Source: Vitrella brassicaformis (lineage: Eukaryota; Sar; Vitrellaceae). From it: a stretch of 64,000 nucleotides of DNA. A program made the translations under genes and the position numbers. Of this stretch, positions 10,405 through 20,088 are shown in pieces. The notes beneath the pieces are model-generated. The model saw only the letters and a program-made list of their open reading frames with translations, made no database searches and was not told the origin of the DNA. Location: the NCBI GenBank assembly GCA_001179505.1, contig CDMY01000466.1, forward strand, positions 1 through 64,000, in the 5' to 3' direction. The first letter of the stretch is position 1. Each line of letters begins with the position of its first letter.

Positions 10405-13400
10405 TATGCCTATAGATACCCATGGATCTGCGTGCCTCTGTGTGTGAGAGGTATACCTTCAGTGGGCACCGCCTTGACGTCGAATGGGAGTTCAGGCTGT
10501 GCAGCGATGTGCGCCTCCAGCGTCTGGCAGAGGGCGTCGAGGGAAAACTCGAGGTCGGCCTTCATCAACACCCCGTTGAACTCTACCAACAAGTCACCAT
10601 CCTGCAGACACACGCGCGCGCACACACAAAAAGGGACAAGGATTGCCTTGATGTGATGTGTGTAGTGAGGGGTGGCGTGATGTGATGTGTGTCGTCTTGA
10701 CCAACCTTGCCGCCCATCTTTCCCTCCAGCATGTTGCAGTAGAGGTTGGTGCGGTCGCGGACCTCATCGTCGTTGTCAGTCGTGCAGCTTAGGTGGACAC
10801 ACACACACGCACACACACACACATGGGTCGACGCGTGCTTTTCTCATGTGTGTGGTGTTCCGTTGTGCTGAGTGGCATCGTCACCTCTCCAGGAGTGTGA
10901 GAATGTCTTTCTTGAGTGTGGGGCATTTGAGTGCGATCTTGGTGAGCGCATCCACACCAGCGGCGCGGACCAAGGCGTTCTCCTGCACGCCATGCGACCC
11001 ACACACCACACATCACATCCATATGTGACACAGACGCTGCAAATGGCTCCGTGTCCGTCGTGTTATCGATGAACCCCCCCACCAGAATGAGTCTGTTGTA
11101 GATAAACCGGATGAACTTCGATGGCGACGATGTGGTGGGCGTCTCGTTGCCAAGAAACGACAAAATCTGCACGCAGACACGGGGAACGAAGCCAATGCAT
11201 CCACCCGCACGCGTGTGTGTGCGCGAAGTACGCACCTTGGTGCAGAGCGATGGGTACTCGCAGTCCTCAATGAACTCACACAGATGCAGCAATCCCGTCT
11301 CCTTCGCCTAAATGCCACACACAAACACACATACACAACACATCCAATCACACACACATGAGTGCCTTCTCTGTCTCTCTTTGCCTTTGTGTGCACCCAC
11401 CGCCCCCCCCCACTTGTGGAATTTGTTCGACGAGTAGGATGAGGGCGTCGACGATGTCCTTTTTGAACTCTGCGCTGCCCTCCTCCCGCAGGTTGGACGA
11501 CAGGAAGGCCATCAGCACCTTGTACTTGCTGGGGTAAGTCAGGCACAACGTCTTCACTGCACGAACCACCTCTACCTTGAAGTTGTCAGATATCTCTACA
11601 CACACACACACACAGGGGAGAGGGGATGGAGGGAGGGAGGCCTGCACGCGTCTGTGTGGCTCTGTGTGGCTGGTTGACCCACCCACCGGTCATGAAGGTT
11701 GTGATCTGTTTGATGAGTCGATCGACATTTGATTCGTGTCCCGTCTTCAGGAGCGTGGTGAGTGCCAGCGTGGCGATGTTTCTGTTCTGGTCGGTCAGCA
11801 ACGGCTCCATGTCCACGTTGCAGCGGGACACGACGTGCGGGCGGACTTGGGCCAACTGACACACACACACACACACACATAGGCGGATGCACACAGATGG
11901 AGTGGTCGCTGATGCGTTTGAGTGTGACCTTGTTGAGCATTCTGATGGAGGCGAATCTGACCACAGGCTTGGGCGACGTCAGGAATATCTGAAGCACTGC
12001 ACACCACACACACACACGCACACGCACACAGAGCGACTGCATACCTCGCCCTGCAACACATTGGGCTGGTGAGCAGAGGTACGTACCTGTGAGTGCTGGC
12101 AGCATGTCGTATCCGAACACAGTGGCGCCGCCCGAGCCCTGCTCGTCGACGACTGCCAGCTCGCAGAATGCCTTGGCGGCCTCAAACATGGCCATCTCGC
12201 TCTTGTGCCGCAGACAACTCTCCAGGTAATCCATCAACGCCTATCACAAATACAGACAGAAAAGGAGACAGACAAGAATGTCCATTCTGGTGTCCTTTCC
12301 CGGAGTGCTGCTCTGTCGGCTTATTCATCGCTTTACGTGTTCAAGGGCCGAGTCTCGCTCCGCCTTGAGCACCTGGGTGGCATACCTACACACCCACACA
12401 AACACACACACACACACACGTGTCCACCGTGGGGAAATGCCTCTCTCTGTCTTTGTCTCTCCGTGTGGTGGGTGTGGCCATGCCATGCACCGCACTACAT
12501 ACCTGATGAGTAGGCACTCTGCCATGGGGCTTTTGCCGAACGACTTGGTGAGTTGCGAGACCACCTTGTGGAGCGCCAGCCGGTCGTTCCTCTTGAGCTC
12601 ATAGAGGAGGCCCAGTGCATGGAACTGCACCATGGGGCTCTTGGACGACACGCTCTCCGTCACCTCATTCACCCACCTTGGCAGACAGACACAGCAGGCA
12701 CACACATGGCAGGCAGCACAGTCGTCGGTCGTCTGTGTGTGTGGTGTGTGGTGTGAGTGCGTGTCCCGTGCAGTCAGTCAGTCAGTCAGTGAGTCAGCCA
12801 CCTTCTGACGACTTCGGGTGCAGATCTCATGAGGTTGATGCCGCAGATGATGGCCGCCGACGCCACGAAGGGGCTCTTGTCCACTATGGCCTGAAACGGA
12901 CGCACACAGACACAGCGTCAGTCACACGTATGGGCTCATTGGCCTGTGCGTCTCTGTTTGTTCGTTTGTGTGTGTACGTTTTTGAGGTATCTGTCGATCT
13001 GTGCGGCCATTGAGGGGTCCAGAATGCGGCTCAACACACGGATGGCATTCGCACGGTAGCAGTCAGACTTGCTGCTCATGTCCTGCACACACACACGCAC
13101 ACACACACACACACACACAGATTTAGCATCTCCGGCACCCATCCCATCAGCCAGCGTGTGTATCTGCGTAATCAATCATCCATCTGTGTGTATCTCCCTC
13201 ACCTTAGTGAGTGTGGATGTGACGATGAAGACCTCTGTCTCGCTGACTTTGATGCTCTTGATGAGGAGGTACGTCATCCGCCGCAGCCGCTCGCTGCTCG
13301 ACTGGAACAGCTTGGTCGCACCGAAAAACAAATCTGTCGTCTCCTTCGACGACAACTTCTCCCCCTGACACACACACACACACCCCATCCCACACACAGA

Positions 13401-13790
13401 CAGACAGGTGCGCCTTGCTATCTGTGTTTGTGTGGTGTGTTGTGCTCACCTGTGTGATGAGGTATAGGACTTTGGTGAGGAGGTGGCAGCATTTCTTGGC
13501 GTTGAGGTGCGGCTCGCTGAAGGCGCGGGTCTCCAGCAACACAGTGCTCTTCTCGCCCGCATACGGATTCACAAACGCTGCGCACACAACACACACGCAC
13601 ACACGCGGCACAAACAGTGCAATGGCAGTGTGCTTGCGGAGATCTTGCAGCCATGTCTGTGCGTCTGCCTGTGGCCATCTGTGGTCCTGACTGTCTGTCT
13701 GTGTGGCCACCGCTGCGTACGTTTCTCTTCGCTCTTGAAGTTCTCCTTGACGGCGGCGGTGATCTTCTCTCGGATCGTCTGGGCGTTCAT
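8493..13790 (-). CDS. COPG: Coatomer subunit gamma (gamma-COP)
   Basis: Gamma-COP is a large subunit of the COPI coat that forms vesicles between Golgi and ER. Reading from ATG 13790 ([20 protein letters not shown]) the exons give, in order, blocks matching the family: [93 protein letters not shown] and [12 protein letters not shown]. These form the alpha-solenoid trunk. An acidic/Pro/Ala/Lys-rich linker and the appendage domain follow, ending [19 protein letters not shown]. The last exon is 8552-8493. There are many short introns, nearly all with CA/GT tracts. The length and order are as expected for an intact gene. It is divergent from the duplicated gene pair starting at 14121. Confidence 0.93.
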
Positions 13791-14120
13791 GGCGGCGGTG
13801 AAGAGCCTCACTACTATCACGCCGGATCTACGTCACTCGTAAGCTCGCATATTGTTTGGCGCGGCCTGCCCTAAAGCCCGGAAACGGAGCTTTTGAGGCC
13901 TTTTTCCGTCTTACGTCCAGCAGAAGTCTCCCGGCCCATCGTGGTTGTTGCGAGGGTATGCGCCAGCATGCTTCGTTTCGTGCACATGATGCGTCAATTG
14001 TGATGCGTGTGACATCTCTCTCTTGGTTTCTGTGCTGTAGGTTGACTGCTTCGACAAGACAAGCAGCAGCCTGCTGCCCTCTCGGAGGCCCACCCGCTGA
14101 TCAAGGAGCTGGACAGATCG
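13791..14120. promoter_or_regulatory. Head-to-head intergenic region of the coatomer gene and duplicated gene 1
   Basis: These 330 bases hold no recognised exon. The stretch from about 13825 onward is the left end of the tandem duplication and has a diverged copy at 15551-15823. Confidence 0.4.
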
Positions 14121-15410
14121 ATGGCGTCTGTCTGGAGGTGCGCGAGAGTCACACACAAATGCAACACAGACGGGTGTGGCCGCATTGTCTGCCTTGTCTG
14201 CAGGCTGCCCATTGTGCTGCTTCTTCTGTCCGTCGCCCTGTCACCGCTGCCGTCGTCTGCGGCCTTCGTCCGGCCCATCCGGCTGACACACACAGGGCCC
14301 ATCCGAGTGGCACATCAACCGCAGCCCACACCGAGATCAGCCGGAGGGAGGCCGGTGACCGCTCTGAGTGCTGGCAGATTCAACCTTAAGAAGCATCTCA
14401 GCCAGCGGGACATCGCCTGTGTCAACGTGGGGGCATTAAGCGGCGTCCTGATCTCTCGGTTGTTGTTCCTCACGGCCGCCATATTGGTGCAGTACATCGC
14501 CGCCATTGACATCAGGTATCTTGCGTGAGGGTGGCTGCATCGTAAATCAGTCAATCGGCTTATCCGTATCTGTCTGTGTGTGCATCTGCGTGCAGTTCGA
14601 GCGGCCAAGAGATCGTGATAAGGTTGGCGAGTGTCGAGGTTGACGCCGCTGCCGTGCTTTCACGGTTCGCCGCGACCACACTGCTGGTGGTGCCCATTAT
14701 CGTCTTCTGGTGGAGCAAGATCCCGGAAAGCTCCACCATACCGAGAGATCGTAAGCGGTGGGCGGATGCACATGCACATCCGTGGACATCTCTTTGTGCA
14801 TGTGTGTGTCATTGATCAATCAGGTGACGTGCCGTCGGATGTACAACTGCTCGAGAACAGCTCGACAAGACCAGCGGCAGGAGAAACAGCAATTAGGCTG
14901 CGGGATCGCAATTGCGTGGGTCTGGGCATCACCGTCGGCTGTCTGCTGTACAGCTACTTCGAGGCCTTTTATGCTGTAGCATCTTACAGTATGGGGGGTG
15001 CCGAGGGGGCCGCACTCGTGCTGTCGGCGATGTTAACGTTTGCCTTGCCCACGTTGTTCTGGGGGAATTGGATTGCCTTCTTGTGGAAGGCGGTCGCATA
15101 CGATGATGAGTGATGGATGGATGGATGGATGGATGTGACGCAGAGAGAAGGTCCACAGCAAAGGTTTTCATACGTATGAGGGGGATTTAAGTCAGTAGGT
15201 CGGCTGTTTATGTGTGTATGTGAGTGCTTGGCGGCAGAGCACATTAAGGTACACGCAGGAGCAGAGGCAGGGCAGGCAGCTGAAGGTGCAGGAGGGCGGG
15301 CGATTTTGGTTGTGTGGCTTCGTACCCTCGCTCATGGGTCACTGGCCTTGATGAGCAAGTTTGATGTGGGGTGAGAGCGGGTGGCTTGGACGGACCACGG
15401 GAGGACTGTT
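13825..15410 (+). repeat. Tandem duplication, unit 1
   Basis: This unit of about 1.59 kb carries promoter region, gene and 3' flank. It matches 15551-17129 in the same order and orientation. Shared blocks include CAGAAGTCTCCCGGC near the left end and GTCACTGGCCTTGATGAGC near the right end. A 140-base unique spacer (15411-15550) separates the units. Coding parts are more alike than introns, and both copies keep the same three-exon structure. Confidence 0.85.
14121..15113 (+). CDS. Plastid-type membrane protein, tandem copy 1
   Basis: The three exons are 14121-14515, 14596-14750 and 14824-15113, giving 279 residues. The N-terminus has a hydrophobic signal segment (IVLLLLSVALSPLPSSAAF) followed by a basic, Ser/Thr/Pro-rich, acid-poor stretch (VRPIRLTHTGPIRVAHQPQP). 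A signal peptide ending before Phe and followed by a transit-like region is the pattern of bipartite plastid leaders in algae with red-type complex plastids. Three or four hydrophobic segments follow (SGVLISRLLFLTAAILV; TTLLVVPIIVFWW; GLGITVGCLLYSYF; ALPTLFWGNWIAFLW), so it is probably an integral membrane protein of the plastid or its envelope. It ends in an acidic AYDDE. I recognise no family and infer no function. A diverged copy lies 0.7 kb downstream. Confidence 0.75.
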
Positions 15411-15823
15411 GTGCTGGGAGGTCTTGAGCCATGCGACGTCCATTGCATTCTGCGTGTACCTGTTGCCTGTTTGGTGTGTTCTGTGGACAGAGAAGATGCC
15501 GAGTAGCGCTGGGCTTAGGGACAGGTGTCTCGTCAAACCCTTAACGACGACCGACCGACGTCACTCCAAGCTCGCACATCGTTTGGCGCAACCTGGCTTA
15601 AAGCCCTGGAAGGAGGCTCGTGGGGACCTGCAGAAGTCTCCCGGCTCATCGTGGTTCTTGCGAAGGTATGCGCCGGCATGCTTCGTTTCGTGCAGATGAT
15701 GCGTGGATTGTGATGCGTCTATTGGTTTCTGTGCTGTAGGTTGACTCCTTCCTTCACAAGACAAGCAGCAGCCTGCTGCCCTCTCGGGAGGCCCACCCGC
15801 TGATCAAGGAGCTGGACAGATCG
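15114..15823. other. Spacer between the tandem copies
   Basis: This stretch contains the 3' flank of unit 1 (to about 15410), a unique 140-base segment and the 5' flank of unit 2. Short open frames on both strands are shared with unit 2 flanks but show no coding constraint that I can see. Confidence 0.5.
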
Positions 15824-17129
15824 ATGGCGTCTGTGTGGAGGTGCGCGAGAGTCACACACAAATGCAACACAGACGGGTGTGGCCGCACTGTCTGCCTTGT
15901 CTGCAGGCTGCCCATTGTGCTGCTTCTTCTGTCCGTCGCCCTGTCGCTGCCGTCGTCTGCGGCCTTCGTCCGGCCCATCCGACTGACACAGACAGGGCCC
16001 ATCCGACTGGCACACCAACCGCAGCCCACACCGACGTCATCCGGAGGGAGGCCGCTGACCGCCCTGAGTGCTGGCAGATCCAACCTTTACAAGCATCTCA
16101 GCCAACGGGACATCGCCTGTGTCAACGTGGGTGCGTTACTCATCATCCTCGTCTTTCAATTCTCCGACATCATTGGGCCCATACTCTTGGAGTACATCAG
16201 CGCCGTTGACATCAGGTGACTAACTGACAAGGCTGGCCGCATCGTAGATGACGTATGTGTGCGTGTGCGTGTGCGTGTGCGTCTGTCTGTATGTGCATCC
16301 ACGTGCAGCTTGAGCAGCCCTGAGATCGTGGCCAAGTTGGCGAGTGTCGAGGTTGACGCCGTTGCCGTGCCTTCTCGGCTCCCCGTTATCGCAGTGCTGG
16401 TGCCCGCCATCCTGTACTGGTGGAACAAGATCCCGGAATCCAACACCATACCGAGAGATCGTAAGCGGTGGCCGGATGCACATCCACATCCGTGGACATC
16501 TTTTTGTCTGTGTGTGTGGCGTTGATCAATCAGGTGACGTGCCGGCGGATGTACGACTGCTCGAGAACAGCTGGACAAAACCACGGCAGGAGAAAAAAGG
16601 GTCCCATGAGGCTGCGGGATGTGAGAGTGCGGGATTTCAATTGCATGGGTCTGGGCCTCGCCGTTGGCGGCTCTCTGTACAGCTGCCTTGAGATTCTTTT
16701 TGATGTAGTATCTTGGAGTATGGCGGGTGTCCAGGTGAAAGACCCCCTGGCGCTGTCGCTGATGGCCGCCTACTTCGCCGTGGCCACGTCGTTCTGGCGG
16801 TCTACGGTGGCCTCCTGGTGGAAGGACGTCGTAGACGATGAGTGATGGATGGATGGATGGATGTGACGCAGAGAGAAGGTCCACAGCAAAGGCTTTTGTA
16901 CTGTATGAGGGAGGGATTTAAGTCAGTAGGTCGGCTGTTTATGTGTGTATGTGAGTGTGTGGGCATAAGGTACACAGGAGCAGAGGCAGGGCAGGCAGCT
17001 CCAGATGCATGCAGGTCGGGCGATTTTGGTTGTGTGGCTTCGTACCCTCGCTCATGGGTCACTGGCCTTGATGAGCAAGTTTGATGTGGGGTGAGTGCGG
17101 GGGGGCTGAACGGACCACGGGAGGACTGG
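15551..17129 (+). repeat. Tandem duplication, unit 2
   Basis: This is the second copy of the unit at 13825-15410. Similarity covers the upstream region, all three exons, both introns and about 280 bases after the stop codon. Confidence 0.85.
15824..16845 (+). pseudogene. Plastid-type membrane protein, tandem copy 2, frameshifted in exon 3
   Basis: Exons match copy 1: 15824-16215, 16309-16460 and 16534-16845. The leader (LSLPSSAAFVRPIRLTQTGP) and first membrane segments are intact. In exon 3 the two copies differ by four bases between 16561 and 16608 (CCAGCGGCAGG in copy 1, CCACGGCAGG here, plus an A-run and an insert). As a result the frame entering exon 3 (DVPADVRLLENSW) is not the frame that encodes the conserved end (FNCMGLGLAVGGSLY ... 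WWKDVVDDE). Read without correction the protein stops early and loses its last two membrane segments. It may be a decaying duplicate, a sequencing error at the A-run, or a gene with another splice choice. Confidence 0.55.
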
Positions 17130-17525
17130 TTGGATGGCTTTTTGAGTGGACAATCGGCGATGAGAGGATAAAGTGTGTGTTTGCTACTTCTGTGTGTCGT
17201 GGGTGGGTGCGCATGGAATTGCGTTGATGGAAAAGGACATGAGGGCGTGTCAGTCGAAGAATGAAGACGTCAATGGCCAGCCGGCATAAGATGGACTCAG
17301 CCGTCCAGACAAATAGTGCATCATGCGACCGACTTCCGCGTCTTTCACTGCACAAATAGACCAGGAACAACAAATCGGACTTACGAGACGACACCTGTCT
17401 GTCTGCCTGTCTGCACACAGCCCTGGCTCCTCCCTCCCTGCTGGAGCACCGGCTTGTTAGTCACCAACGCACACAAACACACACTCACACACCAACCACA
17501 CATCAACAATCGTCCTGTCTGTCGG
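16846..17525. other. Tail-to-tail intergenic region
   Basis: The first 280 bases are the 3' flank of the duplicated unit. The remainder to 17525 shows no recognisable exon. Confidence 0.5.
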
Positions 17526-18428
17526 CTAGCCCTGTTCCCTGTCCTTGAGCCTGGTCCGCCTGCTGCGGGTTTTCTCGTCGAGGCTCTCTGTGACGGGCAC
17601 CGCTTCAGCCACCACCATGGGATCATGGATGCGCAGATTCAACGCCACATCCTCAACACGCGCCTGCAGCCAGTCAGTCAACACCCACGCAGGAATCGCG
17701 CGCACACTCTTTCCTTGCTTTGCTTACGATGGCGTCCTCGTATGCGACGGCCTCTGAGTGTTTCTGGACGGTTGTCCAGAGCTGCCGCGCCTGATCGATG
17801 CTCATGTGGGGGACGTGCCTGCACAGGGCGGCCACAAAGCCGTCCTCCGTGTACTCGGGATCGTCATACACTATCACCTGGAAGAAACACACACACACAC
17901 AGAGAGAGAGAGAGTGTGTGTGTGTGTGTGTGTTGACTGACTGACGGCTCTGAATGGTTGCCTCCTTCCTGACCATGCCTTGTGGGAGCTTCTTCTTGGT
18001 GCCGAAGACAGCGGTCTCCTCGGGCACCAGCTCCTCGTCACTCCACGGCTGACATGCACACTCACACACACACACGGGCACACGCATCCGCAGACGGACA
18101 GACCGAGGCCATTCGCACACACCATTCATGTCCTTCTCTTATGTACCTGTGCCTCGTCTTCGCGCACTCTGTCCCTGGTCTTGAGCCGGGGTGTCAACAG
18201 CTGTTTGGAACCAATGGCCTCTTGAGGTTTGGGCTGACCCAACGCACCGCCGTCACTCGACATCAGCAGCAGGCGGACCGAAGCACGCCGCCTCAGTTTG
18301 TGAGATGGGAGTGACCGCCACTCATCGATCTGGTGCAGTGATGTGAAGGCGATGGACAGGGAGGGCAGCTCGGCGATGAAGGGCAGGAGAAGATACCAGA
18401 CCAGCGCTGAGAGGTCGGGGTGAAGCAT
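17526..18428 (-). CDS. clpS: ClpS-like adaptor of the Clp protease, probably plastid-targeted
   Basis: The four exons are 18428-18147, 18048-17938, 17877-17728 and 17663-17526, giving 226 residues. ClpS hands N-degron substrates to the Clp protease. The core reads VIVYDDPEYTEDGFVAALC, then HMSIDQARQLWTTVQKHSEA and ARVEDVALNLRIHD. This is the ClpS order: beta strand, N-D-x-x-T loop, helix with F-V, and a helix ending in the A-x-x-Y/E region. The usual NDD-y-T is DDPEYT here. The N-terminus is hydrophobic (LVWYLLLPFIAELPSLSIAF) and followed by basic sequence, which suggests a signal plus transit peptide. The C-terminus has a basic tail (EKTRSRRTRLKDREQG) not usual in ClpS. Exon phases are consistent throughout. 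Confidence 0.65.
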
Positions 18429-19025
18429 GGTCGTCAGGAAGCGCAGATCAGTGCTCCGGCTATTCTACGGAGATGAGGCCGATGAAGCTGCTTTTGGGCA
18501 GAGGTTTCACGATTCAGGGTTTTCGGCTTCCAGGGTTTGAACCTTCGAGTCAGGAGTGCCATGAAGGTTGAACAAAAAGGGTCTCTTCTCCCACCGACCG
18601 CGTCATGCAGCTAGATAGTTGTGTCAAGGCTTGTCTACGGATGCAGCATCCATGTCAGCAGAGTGCTGACACCATGTGGTGTGAGTGTCGCCACTGCCAC
18701 CTGATTGATGGACGTCGCTATGCTATGCTATGTATGCTGAGTGAGTGAATGAGTGAGTGACCACCCCTCTGGTGTGAGCCGCAACCTACCACCCACCCGA
18801 CCACTCTCAGCCAGCTGACTAAGCGAGAGACCGACCAGACCAACTCAGACACACAAACCACCACACATCACACATCACACTGCACACTACTCTCACAACG
18901 CCCACCACACACACACACACACACATCACCCGATATCATCACACACATCACGTGCCACGAAACGAACCAGGAATGGATAAAGGGATGATAAAGCCTCTCT
19001 CAATCACTCAGACGGCGCACTGCAC
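18429..19025. other. Intergenic region with AGGGTTT motifs
   Basis: No exon is seen. About 90 bases upstream of the ClpS-like start there are two AGGGTTT blocks (18516-18537). Further on are CACACATCAC tracts and a (CAAA)n run at 19079-19104. Confidence 0.5.
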
Positions 19026-19781
19026 TCAAAAGGGCGCCGCGACGTTGTCGGCCCTCCTGAGATGGAACCTCTGCCCTGCAAACAAACAAACAAACAAACA
19101 AACAACGATGAGTGAGTGAGTGCACAGAAAGCTGTATCTCAGTCCATGCGCACCTCTTGGCGTCATCCTCCGCAAGTTCACATCGTCGACCTCCCCATTT
19201 GTCTCAAGTGTCTCACCCGCCTACACACACACCACACCACAACAGACACAGACACGCCATCATAAGTGCATCCGTGACCACGTCTGATCGACAAGTCGCT
19301 GTCTGCTCGTCGAGCCCACCCCACCTACCTGATCCGCTGCGGTCGTGTTGGTGATGAACTCGATGATCTCGTCCGCCGGATGGTATCCGTCAAAAGTAGC
19401 GGGCGTCTTGCCCTTTATGAAGAGCCTGAGGCTCGGGTAGCCCGGCAGAGCATATCTGTCGCACACGTCGGGGTTGCCGTCGGCCTCGCAGTCGACCTTG
19501 ATGAACTTGACAGGCGGCTCGTGCGAGGTCAGATTCGCCGCCGCGGTGTCCATCGCAGGCAGGGTCCGCTGAGACCACCCACACCAGGGGGCGTAGAACA
19601 TGACCATCACGTATCGGTTGCCCTTGATGATCTCGTCGAACTCCGCCCCTCCAGTCACATTCAGCACCTCCGCTGTCACAGTGGCGTTACCCACCTGCCC
19701 GCTCACCGAGGCGGGATAGCCGCTGAGCAGGAGGAGGGGCACAGCAAGATTGATCAAGAGGCGCGGCTGCATGGCTGGCAT
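19026..19781 (-). CDS. Secreted/ER thioredoxin-fold protein with one-cysteine active site
   Basis: The three exons are 19781-19329, 19220-19154 and 19075-19026, giving 189 residues. A signal peptide (LLINLAVPLLLLSGYPASVSG) precedes a thioredoxin domain of the protein disulfide isomerase type: VMVMFYAPWCGWSQRTLPAM, FIKVDCEADGNPDVC, ALPGYPSLRLFIKG (cis-Pro loop) and YHPADEIIEFI. The active site is C-G-W-S instead of C-G-H-C, so the resolving cysteine is missing; such proteins cannot do a full dithiol exchange but can hold substrates as mixed disulfides. There is no KDEL-like tail; the end is basic. The start chosen is the ATG just before the signal peptide, although an upstream in-frame ATG at 19946 exists. 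Confidence 0.75.
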
Positions 19782-20088
19782 GGCTGGTCGGATAGAGAAA
19801 AAGGTGCTGATGGTGAGCGTCGGCGGCGTGTGTGCTGGGAGGGTCACACTCGATGGCGAGGGAGGAGGGGACGAAGGGGAAGAGAGGGGAGGAGAGAAAA
19901 AACGCAGATCTCTCAAACTTCGGTTCCTTTCAGGGTTTTGGGTCAAGGGTTTTGGGTCAAGGGTTTGGAAAACCCAAGAGCCAACGTGTCACCTGCACAA
20001 CAATGAGAAGGTCCGCATCAGAGATGCAGAGGTGAGGGAAGGAGGAGGCGCAAGCAGGGCGACAGGCAGTGCATCTGTGTTAATGTGA
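19782..20088. promoter_or_regulatory. Shared head-to-head promoter region with AGGGTTTTGGGTCA repeats
   Basis: These 307 bases separate two divergent starts. At about 19932-19967 a 14-base unit, AGGGTTTTGGGTCA, is repeated two and a half times. On the other strand this reads AAACCCTTGACCC. The AAACCCT core is the plant telo-box; a related pair lies upstream of the ClpS-like gene. The regulatory role is inferred from position only. Confidence 0.4.

Noticed and set aside
13856-14389. Open frame upstream of and through the first tandem-copy exon
   Set aside because: Different frame from the conserved leader; the paired region in unit 2 does not keep it open.
19926-19970. AGGGTTTTGGG repeats considered as an interstitial telomere
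   Set aside because: Only two and a half units and the 14-base period is not a telomere repeat; a promoter element is more likely.
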